Shown: positions 36,730-46,494, counted from the stretch's first letter. The stretch is 64,000 bases of DNA from Antrihabitans auranticaus (GCF_016481275.1 NZ_JAEMNW010000004.1:310001-374000); one strand, 5' to 3'. Program-made: numbers and translations. The notes: generated by a model not told the origin, from the letters alone.

Positions 36730-38073
36730 TTACCAGAACGTAGCGTCCATTCCGTACTGCCCGAGGACCCCGTTCAAGGCCTGCGAGAGTTCCTGCCGTG
36801 TCAAAGGATTCGGCGGATGGAGACCGGAAACCCGAAGCGCGACCGTTCCACCCACTTCCAGAACGGTCATCGCAAGGGATCCACCGAGTGCACCGAGGCG
36901 CACGGGATCTTCCGCCGTCCGATTGATCAAGCTCCCGGCCATCGAGGAAGCGTTGTTGCCGTCGATGCGCAGCACCGCAGAATCGGGTTTCCCAACAGTC
37001 GTAACGACTGTTCCGAGGTAATCCGCGGCCGCTGGACTCGATAGGATTCGAGCCAGTCGGGGCCGTGGCACGATTTTGTGCAGCGCTGCCAACGCAGCGT
37101 GGGGGTCGCTCTTTCCTTCCGGATCCGACTTCAACGCTTCCTTCAGTTGATGTCGCAACTCCCGCAGATCCGTGGTGCGAACCGGTACACACTCGACGTT
37201 CAGGGTGATGCCTCGAACGGCATTTGCCCGACCGTCGCCGTGTGGGAATCGAGTGCTGACAGGCATCTTGAGCTGCACGGTCCCCGTCGTCGATATGCGC
37301 CCCAACGAAGTGGCCAAGTCGGCAGCGACCGCGAGTGCGAGGACTGTCGAGGTGCCTCCCCGATTCGACGCCGAAGCATGCCACGCCGTCGAGGGCACGA
37401 GGGCGGTCGCGCGGGGGATTTCGAAATCCTCGCTCAGTTCGAGGACCGCGGTCGACAGCGGTTGCAGGACTTGCGGGGTTTCGACCGAATCGCGCTGCCC
37501 AGTCGGTCCACGGCGCGCCAGCGCGACGTGGAATCGCAGTGCGCGGGCAATGTTGCGGGTGGCGTCGACGACGTCGCCGAGACCCCGCAGCAACTTCGAG
37601 TTGCGTTCGGTGCAGTAGGACTGATCGACAGCGCGGTCGAGCACCGCGTCCGCGATCGATTGCATGAGGAGCAGTCCGTCGGCAATTGCATGCGACACGA
37701 GCAACGATGCAATAGCGCCGCCGCCTTCCAGCGGTACTGCAGCAAGCCGCCAAGCCGGACCGCCGTAGGCGTCGATGTATGCGCGCGACTGCTCGGTCAG
37801 CCAACTCTCCATGCGGTCGAGCGGAATTGGTCCCGTATCGATCTCTAGCGGTGCGAAACGAGTGGCCGGCGTCCAGCTGTCTCCGGCCGCTCCCAGGGCG
37901 GCGGGTGCAATTGCGCGACCGAGCATTCCACTCTTCAGTCGCTCGTTGAAACTTCGCAGTGCAGCGATGTCGAGAGTCCGGTCGTACACCCACACGACCT
38001 GTGAGGCGTTGACCGCAAGAGCCTGTTCCATCCGCGCCATCAAACTGTCGATCTCGCTGAGCCGTTGAGGCAT
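36730..38073 (-). CDS. WS/DGAT-like acyltransferase
   Basis: A 447-residue protein of the CoA-dependent acyltransferase / condensation superfamily. It starts PQRLSEIDSLMARMEQ, like the LSPLD opening of wax-ester synthase/diacylglycerol acyltransferases. It has the catalytic H-x3-D-G motif as SHAIADG and a later conserved block MPVSTRFPHGDGRANAV. The usual second His of HHxxxDG is replaced by Ser. ATG 38073 has GAGGAG at good spacing. Substrates could be acyl-CoA plus an alcohol or diacylglycerol, by inference. Confidence 0.7.
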   Translation of the reverse strand: MPQRLSEIDSLMARMEQALAVNASQVVWVYDRTLDIAALRSFNERLKSGMLGRAIAPAALGAAGDSWTPATRFAPLEIDTGPIPLDRMESWLTEQSRAYIDAYGGPAWRLAAVPLEGGGAIASLLVSHAIADGLLLMQSIADAVLDRAVDQSYCTERNSKLLRGLGDVVDATRNIARALRFHVALARRGPTGQRDSVETPQVLQPLSTAVLELSEDFEIPRATALVPSTAWHASASNRGGTSTVLALAVAADLATSLGRISTTGTVQLKMPVSTRFPHGDGRANAVRGITLNVECVPVRTTDLRELRHQLKEALKSDPEGKSDPHAALAALHKIVPRPRLARILSSPAAADYLGTVVTTVGKPDSAVLRIDGNNASSMAGSLINRTAEDPVRLGALGGSLAMTVLEVGGTVALRVSGLHPPNPLTRQELSQALNGVLGQYGMDATFW

Positions 38074-38457
38074 CGGTACTCCTCGAATCCAGAGGTTCCG
38101 GACCACCCCACGTAGACCCGGACCTTGGCGATCGGCCGGCCTGCCCCAGTGGACTGAGTTACATTGTGCACCAGCTGAATTCGCGCGACCATCGATGAAC
38201 TTCACCGGCGGACGGGTGCGCGATCGCTGCTGTCGATTGTGCCGAATCGGATGGGAAGTGCGCACTCCCTCGAGTGGATGACAGCACTTTCGGGGTCATG
38301 GTTCGGCGAATCATTCAGTAGGCCAGGAACAGGATCTGTTCGCGTGAGTAGACGTGATCCATTCGTGCCGTAGCCGAAGCAGGCGCCGTTGCCGTCCGGC
38401 AAAGAACTCCACCCGCCGCCTCCCAGAAAAGCGCGGGAGTCCGTCGTGGCTGGGTGA

Positions 38458-38590
38458 CCAAAGATCTGCGCGCGCAGCGACGTCGACGCCGACCGAAGGT
38501 TCGTCGAGAACCACCATTGCAGTCCGCCGCAAGGCAGCGGCCACGAGTTGCGTCACCCCCGATGTGCACTCCTCTACGACAGTCAGCGTG
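38458..38590 (-). pseudogene. Remnant of an ABC transporter ATPase
   Basis: About 44 codons read TSGVTQLVAAALRRTAMVVL then DEPSVGVDVAARADLW, the degenerate signature, Walker B and D-loop of a drug-type ABC ATPase (normally LSGG...LDEPTVGVDP.AR). No Walker A is upstream and the frame loses similarity on both sides, so it is a decayed fragment. The rest of the gap (38074-38457 and 38591-38705) shows no gene. Confidence 0.6.
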
Positions 38591-38705
38591 CGCACAAGCG
38601 CGATCTGGCTATGGCTGTCAGGGCACTTCAGGCGCATCCTGTGAAGTGCGCAGAGTGGGACGAGTGTGGTCGGCATGCTGGGTTCTCGTCGGCGAGGAGG
38701 AAAGC

Positions 38706-39551
38706 ATGGAAAGCGCGCCGAGCAGGACGGCGATGTTTGCGGCCGTGTCGCGTGGCTTGTTTCGCCTGGAGAATGCGTCGCCGTGGGTACTGGACGATGT
38801 GCTGGCCCTGGTACTCGTCGGCCCGGTCTGGCAGCAGCTGCGAGACCAGTTCGATCCGCTGTTCCCCAGCACGGTCCGTCGCGAATCCCGCGCGGCTGTC
38901 TGCACCCGCAGCCGGTACGCCGAGGACCGGCTGGCTGCTGGCGCCTTCACGCAGTACGTGATTCTTGGCGCGGGGCTCGACTCGTTCGCGTGGCGGCGGC
39001 CGGATCTGCTCGGCCCGCTGACGGTGTTCGAGGTCGATCACCCTGCGTCCCAGGCCTGGAAGCTCGAGCGGGTCAGGGAGCTCGGCCTGCCGCTCAGCGA
39101 CTCGCAGGTATTCGTGCCGACTGATTTCGAGGCCGGACCGGTTCAGAATGCTCTGGGCCCGGCCGGGTTCGACTGGGCGCAGCCGGCGATGTTCTGCTGG
39201 ACGGGCGTCGCACCCTATCTGACGGCACAGGCGATCGAGTCAGGGTTGCGCACGATCGCGGCGGCTGCTCCCGGGTCTGAGGTGGTGTTCTCCTACCGGG
39301 CCGAGGACTGTGCGCTCGACGATGTGGGGACGGAATTCGCCCGTATCTACACGCCGATCGCAGCTTCTGTCGGCGAGCCTCTTCAGCCTGGCTGGCCGGT
39401 CTCCGATATCGAGAGGCTGATCGGCCGGTGCGGGCTGAAGGTCATGGACCATCCTTCACGTGCAGACCTCGAGCAGCGGTACTTCGCCGGCCGTACCGAT
39501 GGTCTGCGGCCCTACACTTTCGAGACCCTGGTGGCGGCACGGGTCACCTGA
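38706..39551 (+). CDS. SAM-dependent methyltransferase (TIGR00027/LCMT-like family)
   Basis: A 281-residue class I methyltransferase of the family expanded in mycobacteria. The SAM-binding segment is QYVILGAGLDSFAWRRPDL with the acidic strand VFEVDHPASQAWKLERV, followed by TDFE and CWTGVAPYLTAQAI. It ends in a leucine-carboxyl-methyltransferase-like region. ATG 38706 follows GAGGAGGAAAG. The substrate is not known. A weak inverted repeat (GTACGGG at 39552, CCCGTAC at 39573) follows the stop. Confidence 0.87.
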   Translation: MESAPSRTAMFAAVSRGLFRLENASPWVLDDVLALVLVGPVWQQLRDQFDPLFPSTVRRESRAAVCTRSRYAEDRLAAGAFTQYVILGAGLDSFAWRRPDLLGPLTVFEVDHPASQAWKLERVRELGLPLSDSQVFVPTDFEAGPVQNALGPAGFDWAQPAMFCWTGVAPYLTAQAIESGLRTIAAAAPGSEVVFSYRAEDCALDDVGTEFARIYTPIAASVGEPLQPGWPVSDIERLIGRCGLKVMDHPSRADLEQRYFAGRTDGLRPYTFETLVAARVT

Positions 39552-39613
39552 GTACGGGTCTTGCGGCCCGCTCCCGTACGCGATATAAGTGCTGGGTGAC
39601 GTGGGCGTCTTGA

Positions 39614-40399
39614 ATGGCTGGTCATAGTGCGACGGAAGGCGGTGCCGCGCAGATCTGCGAATCTCGGCATACGGCGCCAACGGAATCGGATTCTGCTGAC
39701 CCTCCGCGCACATCATGGCTTCTGTTACACGGAACTCCGCTGACGGCGGCGGTCTGGGACGACGTGCGGCCGATGCTTTCTGCGCACGGTGACGTCTTCG
39801 CTCCGAACATCACCCCGCCGAATTCCCCGGAAAACGAGCTGCAAGCCCGTCTGGCAGCGTCGCTGTCCGAGAAGCGCCTTTCGGGACTGCCGGCGTTGCA
39901 CGTGGTAGGTCACTCGTTCGGTGGCCAGGTCGCGCTCGAACTTGCTCTGCTTCGCCCTGATCTGGTGTCGCGCCTGACGCTGCTCTGCACCAGAGACACA
40001 CCGTTCCCGGCGTTCGCTGCCACAGCGGACGCCGTCGCGGCAGGTGCGGTCGACGTCGATAGCTCCCTGCAACGGTGGTTCGGTCCCGACGAAATAAACC
40101 GCAATGGACACGCAGTTCGCTACGCCCGCCGAGCGCTCGGCGACGCACCAAGAGCATCATGGGCATCAGCGCTCAGAGCCATCGCTACATTCGACTGTTC
40201 CGACCGCACCCCGTCGATTTCCTGCCCCGTCACTGTGATTGCAGCGGAACATGATGCGGTGTCCGATGTCGTCGCCATGGAAGCAATGCATCGTCGTCTG
40301 GCGCGTTCGACGTTCGTCGTGCTTCCGCACGCCTGGCACATGAGTATCTTCTGCGAACCCGGCAGACTGCACGCGCTGCTCCAAAATCGGTCGGCGTGA
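39614..40399 (+). CDS. Alpha/beta hydrolase
   Basis: A 261-residue alpha/beta hydrolase fold. The oxyanion-hole segment is WLLLHGTPLTAAVWDD, the nucleophile elbow GHSFGGQ (Ser about 99), the acid probably Asp in AAEHDAVSD, and the catalytic His in LPHAWHMSIF. ATG 39614 has only a weak ribosome-binding site, and the first 30 residues look unstructured, so the start may lie further in. Its stop overlaps the FUSC gene start by 4 nt, so the two are coupled. Confidence 0.82.
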   Translation: MAGHSATEGGAAQICESRHTAPTESDSADPPRTSWLLLHGTPLTAAVWDDVRPMLSAHGDVFAPNITPPNSPENELQARLAASLSEKRLSGLPALHVVGHSFGGQVALELALLRPDLVSRLTLLCTRDTPFPAFAATADAVAAGAVDVDSSLQRWFGPDEINRNGHAVRYARRALGDAPRASWASALRAIATFDCSDRTPSISCPVTVIAAEHDAVSDVVAMEAMHRRLARSTFVVLPHAWHMSIFCEPGRLHALLQNRSA

Positions 40400-42114
40400 T
40401 CTCGGCCGTGCCGGCAATGCGATCAGCGTTCGGAGTCATCGGGTCATCGACAGTCGACGCATTGCGGCCATCCAGCGCTCCCATGGCATGGGGACCGGCC
40501 ATCCGAACTCTCACCGTCGTTGCCGCGATCCTGCTCGCGGGCGCGGTCTTCGGAGCGCTCGACGTCGTTGGGATCGCCTACTTGGGCGCCGCGTGTGCGG
40601 TCGCTTTCGTTCAGACACAGACCTATCGCGCAGTACTGACTGCACTGGTCTTTCAGGCCGTCGGCGCAGTCGTCGGCCTGGGGATCGCCGCACTGACACC
40701 GGACACCCCGGTAGCTCTCGTTCTGACTGCGACTGTGGTCGCAGGGGTTTCGGGTGCGATTGGCTCGCTGAGCCCCGCGGCTCCAGGGTTCGGAATGATG
40801 CTGTCGATCGGACTCGCGTTCGGGCAATTCGGGCAATCGCCGGTTCCGTGGTGGGCGCAATGTTCGTGGTACTTGGCCGGGACCGTCGCGGTTGGCGCAG
40901 TGTGGTTGTGGCCGTGGCTGTTCGACAGCGGCGCCGGTTCCAAGGAGGCGGCTGCTGTGTTCGACGCGGCCGCCGATCTGTGCGAGGCAATCGGTGGCCC
41001 CGATATGGCTGTAGCCCGTGCGCGACTCGCGGCTGCGTGGGCCACCGCACAGGCAGGGCGACGCAATATCCGTGCGGAGTTGGCCGGATTCGCGGCGGCC
41101 GCGCTCTTCGCGGAGGGAACCGAGGTGCCTGCCGCTGCAGTCGCCGCGCTGCGACGTGCGGCCGAAGACGCGAGGTCCGGGGACGTCAGGACCACTGAGT
41201 TCGTCGAACTGCCCGCGACGACACCAGGCCTGAGTGCCCTTGCAGACGCGTTCTCCGATGCGCCGAAACGGTTTCCGGGCTCCGCGAATCTTCCATTCGC
41301 CGACCGCGCGGCCGCGGCGTCGAGGTCGCTACGGTCACGGGAAGTACTGGATGCAAGTGTCCGGTTGGGTGTGAGTATGGGCGTGGCGACAGCAGTCAGC
41401 AGTGCCCTGCACGGTGCAGCCCATTCTTTTTGGTTGCCTCTCACGGTCGCCGTCATCATGAGACCGGAGTACGCGTCCATTTTCGTTCGCACCGTGAATC
41501 GCGTCGCCGGAACCGTCGTCGGGGCCGTGTGCGCGGCCGCGATCCTTCTCGTGGCTCCTGCTGGTGTCGGGGTCGCGATCGGTGCAGCGTGCGCACTGGC
41601 AGTCGGTGTGCTGTTGGCCCCGAAACTGTACGCGCTGAGCGTGATCGGAGTAACCGCCGCTGCGCTGCTGGCGTCGTCGATCGGGACGGTCGACGTAGTG
41701 CTTCCTCTTGTGCGGCTGTTCGACACCTCGCTCGGCGCACTCATCGCCATCGTGATCGGCTATGCCCTGTGGCCGAGCGCGCGCCGTATGTCCGACGCGG
41801 GAAGACTGCGTCGGGCAGCCGACGCAGCCGATGCGTATCTGTCCGCCGCCGTCGGCGGTTCGCGCCCGGCGTTACAACTACCCCGCGATGATGCGTACCG
41901 ATCAGCACACCTGGCACGGCAGAGCGCCGAGCGGGCGTCGGCCGAGCCGCCACCGGTCAACCGTGTTGCATTGGAACAACTTCCGTACACAATCCGATTG
42001 GAGCAGCTGATCGACGAAATTACCCGCCTGGTAGCCACCGTCGACGCCGGGGGAGATGTCGGGGCCGAAGCGCAACGCATCGGCGAGCAGATCGAGGAGA
42101 TCCGCGGGCATTGA
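40396..42114 (+). CDS. FUSC-family membrane transporter
   Basis: A 572-residue protein with two hydrophobic halves. The N-terminal half has about five helices (residues 35-175, e.g. TLTVVAAILLAGAVFGALDV), a soluble middle region follows (175-310), and then a second helix block (330-460) contains AHSFWLPLTVAVIMRPEYAS and YALWPSARR, characteristic of FUSC/YccC proteins. These export aromatic acids or similar compounds. GTG start overlaps the hydrolase stop (GTGA), suggesting a modify-and-export pair. Confidence 0.85.
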   Translation: MISAVPAMRSAFGVIGSSTVDALRPSSAPMAWGPAIRTLTVVAAILLAGAVFGALDVVGIAYLGAACAVAFVQTQTYRAVLTALVFQAVGAVVGLGIAALTPDTPVALVLTATVVAGVSGAIGSLSPAAPGFGMMLSIGLAFGQFGQSPVPWWAQCSWYLAGTVAVGAVWLWPWLFDSGAGSKEAAAVFDAAADLCEAIGGPDMAVARARLAAAWATAQAGRRNIRAELAGFAAAALFAEGTEVPAAAVAALRRAAEDARSGDVRTTEFVELPATTPGLSALADAFSDAPKRFPGSANLPFADRAAAASRSLRSREVLDASVRLGVSMGVATAVSSALHGAAHSFWLPLTVAVIMRPEYASIFVRTVNRVAGTVVGAVCAAAILLVAPAGVGVAIGAACALAVGVLLAPKLYALSVIGVTAAALLASSIGTVDVVLPLVRLFDTSLGALIAIVIGYALWPSARRMSDAGRLRRAADAADAYLSAAVGGSRPALQLPRDDAYRSAHLARQSAERASAEPPPVNRVALEQLPYTIRLEQLIDEITRLVATVDAGGDVGAEAQRIGEQIEEIRGH

Positions 42115-42247
42115 TCACCGCGCCGACCGCGTAATGGCCGTATGCGAGGCTGTCGCAGCGAAATTCTCGATCCTGGCATGTCGAGAACCGAGACTCGGCT
42201 CCGTCCCAGCGTCGAAATCGAAAGAACTCAATTGGAGGATGGATTCC

Positions 42248-42688
42248 ATGGCACACGTACGACGTTTCGACCACATCGGCATCACCGTCGCGGACCTCGA
42301 AGCTGCGACGGCGTTCTTCGTCGGACTTGGCCTCGAGGTAGCGGGCACCGGTTCTGTGGAGGGAGAGTTCGTAGAGACCGTGTGCGGCATCCCGGGCGCG
42401 CGCTGTGAAATCGCAATGCTGCAGCCGCCGAACGGCGGGTCCGGGCTGGAGCTCGCGATGTTCGTCACCCCCGACCATGTACCAGGATCGCCGAGTGCGA
42501 TGGCCAACGAGCTTGGGTTGCGCAACGTGTCCTTCGAGGTGGGCGATCTCCAGGCGGCCGTGGATGCGGTCGCTGCGGACGGGTACGGGCTCGTCGGTGG
42601 CATCGGTGAGTACGAGAACAGCGTCCGGATGGCGTATGTACGTGGGCCGGAAGGGATCATCGTGTCGCTTTTCGAGCAGATCGGCTGA
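42248..42688 (+). CDS. VOC-family protein (glyoxalase fold)
   Basis: A 146-residue vicinal-oxygen-chelate protein with two beta-alpha-beta3 modules. RFDHIGITVADLEAATAFFV carries the first metal His; ELAMFVTP and the C-terminal RGPEGIIVSLFEQIG carry the usual Glu. LRNVSFEVGDLQAAVDAV is module two. ATG 42248 has GGAGG 9 nt upstream; ATG 42239 is too close to it. It could be a glyoxalase, dioxygenase or resistance protein; the activity cannot be read from the sequence. Confidence 0.85.
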   Translation: MAHVRRFDHIGITVADLEAATAFFVGLGLEVAGTGSVEGEFVETVCGIPGARCEIAMLQPPNGGSGLELAMFVTPDHVPGSPSAMANELGLRNVSFEVGDLQAAVDAVAADGYGLVGGIGEYENSVRMAYVRGPEGIIVSLFEQIG

Positions 42689-42725
42689 CACGCGCCCGGT
42701 ATTGACGGGTTACAACAATTTCGGC

Positions 42726-42744
42726 CTGAAATGTTCCATTTCAG
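42726..42744. promoter_or_regulatory. Perfect 8+3+8 inverted repeat
   Basis: CTGAAATG-TTC-CATTTCAG is a perfect dyad, AT-rich for this genome, 38 nt after the VOC gene stop. A third half-site-like GAAATG follows at 42748. TTGACG lies just upstream (42702-42707). It is best read as an operator in a promoter for the micropeptide or secreted-protein genes downstream. It could also be a weak hairpin ending the VOC transcript. Confidence 0.5.
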
Positions 42745-42858
42745 TCGAAATGGGCGATACATCAATCACAGCCATGAATCAGGGCGCGAAGTCGGCCGCG
42801 AACGGCCGGACAGCGCGCTCGATGCATGGACCCGCACCTGCTCAGGGAGGTGACTGTC

Positions 42859-42909
42859 ATGATGTACTACCCGCTGTGGTGGCTCTGGCTGCTGAATTAC
42901 TTGGCCTGA
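42859..42909 (+). CDS. Candidate hydrophobic micropeptide MMYYPLWWLWLLNYLA
   Basis: A 16-codon ORF preceded by AGGGAGG at ideal spacing, one of the strongest ribosome-binding sites in the window. The peptide is almost purely aromatic and aliphatic (three Trp, three Tyr, five Leu), like a tiny membrane peptide or a leader peptide. It lies 215 nt before the secreted Cys-rich gene and downstream of the dyad at 42726. An overlapping 47-codon ORF in another frame (42772-42914) is less convincing. Not supported by homology. Confidence 0.4.
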   Translation: MMYYPLWWLWLLNYLA

Positions 42910-43123
42910 AATAACGGCAATGCAGAGCAGCATCTTGACTGGTTGGCAGCCGAATGTGCCACCGGTCGGGTCTCGCCCGTGCCGTAATCGGCTAGAGGGC
43001 TGATAATTCGCACCCTCTACCCTGACCATCTACACCTGGGGTCTCTACAGCCGCCCGCTGGTCAGGAGGAAACTGGAAGGCACACCAGGTGAGGTGTCAT
43101 GAGCGTCGCAGAGGGGACACAAC

Positions 43124-43597
43124 ATGCCACACGTTTCACGCGCAATCCGGATCGCCGGCGTGGTTTTCGGCCTCGCTTTGGTCGCGATATCGCCGGCCGG
43201 TTCTGTTGCGGCGGAACCGATTCCCGGAATCGACTCCGGTTCTGCGGGACCTGGTGCGCCTGCCTCGCCGCCACCGGTGGTCGGTCTGAACAATTACTGC
43301 GCAGTTCATGGCGCCGTCGGCCTTCTGTCGAACGGCAGGACCGTTTATTGCACGCGCGTCGCGCGAACCGATGCGTGGGTATGGTCTTATTCGCCCGATC
43401 TGATGCCGATAGATCCGAACAGACGCCTCTACACCTGTACCGATGCCTGCCGACTCCCGGACGGGTCGTTCGTGCCGAACTACCAGCGATGCGGAATTCT
43501 CTGCGGCGAGCCGCCGACCTCGGGCGACATTCAGTCCGGGCTCGCCGACTGCTTCAACTCGGGCGCGCCGTACCAAGAGTGCGTCGCACGACGCTAG
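43124..43597 (+). CDS. Secreted Cys-containing protein of unknown function
   Basis: A 157-residue protein with a clear signal peptide (IRIAGVVFGLALVAISPAGS, cleavage near SVAAE at about 30). The mature part has a Pro-rich linker and a domain with seven Cys (NNYCAVHG, VYCTRV, YTCTDACRLP, QRCGILCGE, ADCFNS, QECVARR), probably disulfide-bonded. ATG 43124 follows GAGGGGAC. I do not recognise the family. It is convergent with the XRE-regulator gene, with 15 nt between stops. Confidence 0.78.
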   Translation: MPHVSRAIRIAGVVFGLALVAISPAGSVAAEPIPGIDSGSAGPGAPASPPPVVGLNNYCAVHGAVGLLSNGRTVYCTRVARTDAWVWSYSPDLMPIDPNRRLYTCTDACRLPDGSFVPNYQRCGILCGEPPTSGDIQSGLADCFNSGAPYQECVARR

Positions 43598-43612
43598 ACG
43601 CGCGCTCGTGTC

Positions 43613-44452
43613 TCAGATAGACGTTGTGCCAACGACCGACAGCAGTTGTAGTTTCTCGTAGCTTTCGCTCCCGGGTACTGCCGTGTACACGAGCAACAAG
43701 TTCGATTGCTCTGGGTCCAGCAAGATTTGACAGTTCAGTTCCAGAGGCCCGACGGTGGGGTGCAAGTATCGTTTGATCGCTTTCGGGCGGATGCCGATTT
43801 CGTGCTCCTTCCACAATGTGCGGAATTGCTCGCTGCGGTCGGTTAGCAACTCTGCCAGGTGAGCGGCTTTCGACTTGGGTCCACGCAGCGTGAGTACGCC
43901 ACGCAGTCCTGAAACGTACATTCGCGAGTAGAACTGGTGATCCTCAGGCGGATGCAGAGCACGGGCCGCTGGATCGGTGAACCATCGGTAACCGATGCTT
44001 CGCGCTGGGCCGGTGAGGCGGCTCAGGTCGCCTACGAGCGCGACGCCGAGCGGCGTTTGGCGCAGCGTCTCACCGAGTTCGGTGACGATCTCAGCAGGTG
44101 TGTCGTCGGTCAGCCGGTCGAAGATTCGCAGCATTCCCGGACTGATGTACTCACGATCGGCGTCCCGAGCGGGCGGTTGGTGTCCGGCGAGGCGAAAAAG
44201 GTGATCGCGCTCGTCACGCGACAAGTGCAGTCCCTGCGCAATCGAAGCGATCATCTGCTCTGACGGCTGTGGGCCGGTTGCACGCTCCAGACGCGCGAAG
44301 TAGTCGGGCGACATGTGACACAGCGCCGCGACCTCCTCGCGCCGCAAACCAGGAGTTCGGCGCCGCTGACCACGCAGCAGCCCCACATCCTCCGGCTGCA
44401 ACGCCTCACGGCGGCCGAGGAGAAACTCGGCAAGCCCCGCTCGATCGATCAT
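43613..44452 (-). CDS. XRE-family regulator with MmyB-like ligand domain
   Basis: A 279-residue regulator. The N-terminal helix-turn-helix ([41 protein letters not shown]) is the pattern of the actinobacterial XRE regulators that carry an MmyB-like PAS domain. The C-terminal part has [24 protein letters not shown] and a [12 protein letters not shown] segment. ATG 44452 has AGAGGA at about 9 nt; ATG 44488 is an alternative. It is divergent from the SDR gene at 44583, which it probably controls, a frequent pairing. Confidence 0.88.
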   Translation of the reverse strand: MIDRAGLAEFLLGRREALQPEDVGLLRGQRRRTPGLRREEVAALCHMSPDYFARLERATGPQPSEQMIASIAQGLHLSRDERDHLFRLAGHQPPARDADREYISPGMLRIFDRLTDDTPAEIVTELGETLRQTPLGVALVGDLSRLTGPARSIGYRWFTDPAARALHPPEDHQFYSRMYVSGLRGVLTLRGPKSKAAHLAELLTDRSEQFRTLWKEHEIGIRPKAIKRYLHPTVGPLELNCQILLDPEQSNLLLVYTAVPGSESYEKLQLLSVVGTTSI

Positions 44453-44582
44453 GCATGCATCCTCTCGCACCCCGGATCGCTCAGCCACGGATCGTCAAGT
44501 CGTGGATAATTCCCACGTCGCGAGGCAGGCTCGTCCGCAGGCACCGAACGGTGCACCACGGGTCGACATCAGGAGTGAGCCC

Positions 44583-45521
44583 ATGTCAGACAAGCAGTAC
44601 GACATCGCAGTACCCGACCTCTCCGGAAAGCGGGCGGTGGTCACCGGAGCGAGCGATGGCATCGGACTCGGAATCGCGACGAAGCTTGCAGGTGCGGGTG
44701 CGGAAGTCGTTCTTCCGGTCCGAAACCCACACAAGGGCGAGGCGGCGGTCGCGAAGATCCGGGCTCGCCATCCAGCTGCGAAACTTGTTCTGCGGGAGGT
44801 GGATCTGTCGTCACTGGCGTCGGTTGCGGCGCTCGGCGAGCAGCTACGTGCCGACGGTTCGCCGATCCATTTCCTTGTCAACAACGCAGGCGTCATGACG
44901 CCGCCAGAGCGACAAACCACCGCCGACGGCTTCGAGTTGCAGTTCGGGACCAACCACCTCAGCCACTTCGCGCTCACCGGCCACCTGCTACCTCTGCTGC
45001 AGGCAGGTCAGGCACGGGTGACGACTCAGTCGAGCGTCGCGGCGCGCAGCGGCGCGATCAACTGGGACGATCCGAACTGGGAGCGCACATACGACGGCAT
45101 GCGCTCCTACCGACAGTCGAAGATCGCATGTGGGCTGTTCGGTCTCGAACTGAGTCGTCGTAGCAGCGCAGCAGGCTGGGGGATCACGAGCAACATCTCC
45201 CACCCCGGCGTCGCCCCGACCAGCCTGCTCGCGGCACGCCCGGAAGTTGGCCGCACCGGCGACACCAGGGAGGTTCGGATAATCCGCTGGCTGTCGGCGC
45301 GCGGAATCATCGTCGGAACGGTGGACAGCGCAAAACTCCCCGCCCTGATGGCTGTGGCGGCGCCCGAGTCGAGAGACGGCGGCTTTTACGGTCCGCAGTG
45401 GCCAGGCAACGTCGGCGGTCCGCCCGGTGCGCAGAAACTGTGGAAACCGTTGCGCGACAACGATAATGCGTCACGCCTCTGGGCGCTGTCGGAGAAGTTG
45501 ACGGGTGTCACCTATGCGTGA
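44583..45521 (+). CDS. SDR-family oxidoreductase
   Basis: A 312-residue short-chain dehydrogenase/reductase. The NAD(P) motif is [14 protein letters not shown] (about residues 21-34), with NNAGVM, catalytic Ser in [11 protein letters not shown] and the YRQSK (YxxxK) pair. The C-terminal extension ([12 protein letters not shown]) resembles retinol-dehydrogenase-like SDRs. ATG 44583 has AGGAGTGAGC upstream. Divergent from the XRE gene across 130 bp that should hold both promoters. Confidence 0.9.
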   Translation: MSDKQYDIAVPDLSGKRAVVTGASDGIGLGIATKLAGAGAEVVLPVRNPHKGEAAVAKIRARHPAAKLVLREVDLSSLASVAALGEQLRADGSPIHFLVNNAGVMTPPERQTTADGFELQFGTNHLSHFALTGHLLPLLQAGQARVTTQSSVAARSGAINWDDPNWERTYDGMRSYRQSKIACGLFGLELSRRSSAAGWGITSNISHPGVAPTSLLAARPEVGRTGDTREVRIIRWLSARGIIVGTVDSAKLPALMAVAAPESRDGGFYGPQWPGNVGGPPGAQKLWKPLRDNDNASRLWALSEKLTGVTYA

Positions 45522-45736
45522 CGGGTCGCTTCTAAACGGCGCTGCCCCCACATCTGCCGGTGCGCCGCCCCTTCAGCACATAACGACCGAGTGTCACTTG
45601 ACGCGGACGGCGATCTGCTGAGGCCGTGGCGACGAACCCCACGGGAAATGTACTCGCGCAGCACGGTGAGCGACGCATGTCGTTGCCGCCATGTCCGGCA
45701 CCGCGATAGCGCTGCACTTATGTGAAAGGTGACTGC

Positions 45737-46426
45737 ATGCCCTACCTTGCCCGCTCTGGAGACGTGTCGATCCTGTACCTGGGCGAACCGGATTCGCCGA
45801 ACTCAGAAAATCGATTCACCCCGGAATGGCTGGACTCGGTCAACGCGCTGTTGGGCGAGGTCGAAGCAACGGATGGTCCGCGAGCACTCGTCACAACGGC
45901 GCACGGCAAGTTCTTTTCGACCGGCGCAGACTTGGATTGGGGTGTCGCGAACCCGGGTCGGATCGATTGGTTGCTCACTGAAATTCAAGTGCTGCTCGCT
46001 CGACTCCTGGTTCTCCCCATACCCACGGTTGCTGCCCTCCAGGGGCATACGTTCGGGGCAGGCGCATTCTTGGCAATTGCCCACGACCACACGGTCATGC
46101 GCGCCGACCGTGGATACTTCTGCCTGCCCGGAATAGCGCTCGGTGCGTCGTACGCACCAGGCGTCCTGTCGCTTGCGGCAGCTCGGCTCCCTGCGCGCGC
46201 CGGTCACGAGGCGCTCACGACAGGCCGTCGCTATGGCGGAGTCGATGCTCGGAATATGGGTCTGGTCGACGCCGCCGAAGACGACTCGCGTGTTTTGCAG
46301 TCTGCGATCGAATACGCCCAGGGTGTCGCCCATACTCGGAGCCCGGTACTGGGGGAGATCAAACTCGGCCTCTACTCGCGGACGGTCGCGGCACTACGTC
46401 GCCCCGTCACGGGTTATAACCGTTAG
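45737..46426 (+). CDS. Enoyl-CoA hydratase/isomerase-family protein
   Basis: A 229-residue crotonase-fold protein. The oxyanion-hole motifs are GKFFSTGADLDW and ALQGHTFGAGAFLAIAHDH; the usual hydratase glutamates are not obvious (YFCLPGIALGASYAPG). It is therefore closer to short enoyl-CoA isomerases than to hydratases. ATG 45737 has AAAGGTGA upstream. The 215 bp before it contain no other gene I can support. Confidence 0.82.
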   Translation: MPYLARSGDVSILYLGEPDSPNSENRFTPEWLDSVNALLGEVEATDGPRALVTTAHGKFFSTGADLDWGVANPGRIDWLLTEIQVLLARLLVLPIPTVAALQGHTFGAGAFLAIAHDHTVMRADRGYFCLPGIALGASYAPGVLSLAAARLPARAGHEALTTGRRYGGVDARNMGLVDAAEDDSRVLQSAIEYAQGVAHTRSPVLGEIKLGLYSRTVAALRRPVTGYNR

Positions 46427-46494
46427 GACCTCCGGTCCGCGATACCGTAGGGCAGCTCGTATGACTTCGTTCAACAGTCCTTTCGGAGGAATTC

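Noticed and set aside
36395-36730. Integrated element at tRNA-Asn
   Set aside because: No integrase gene, no second copy of the tRNA 3' end and an intact terminator directly after the tRNA.
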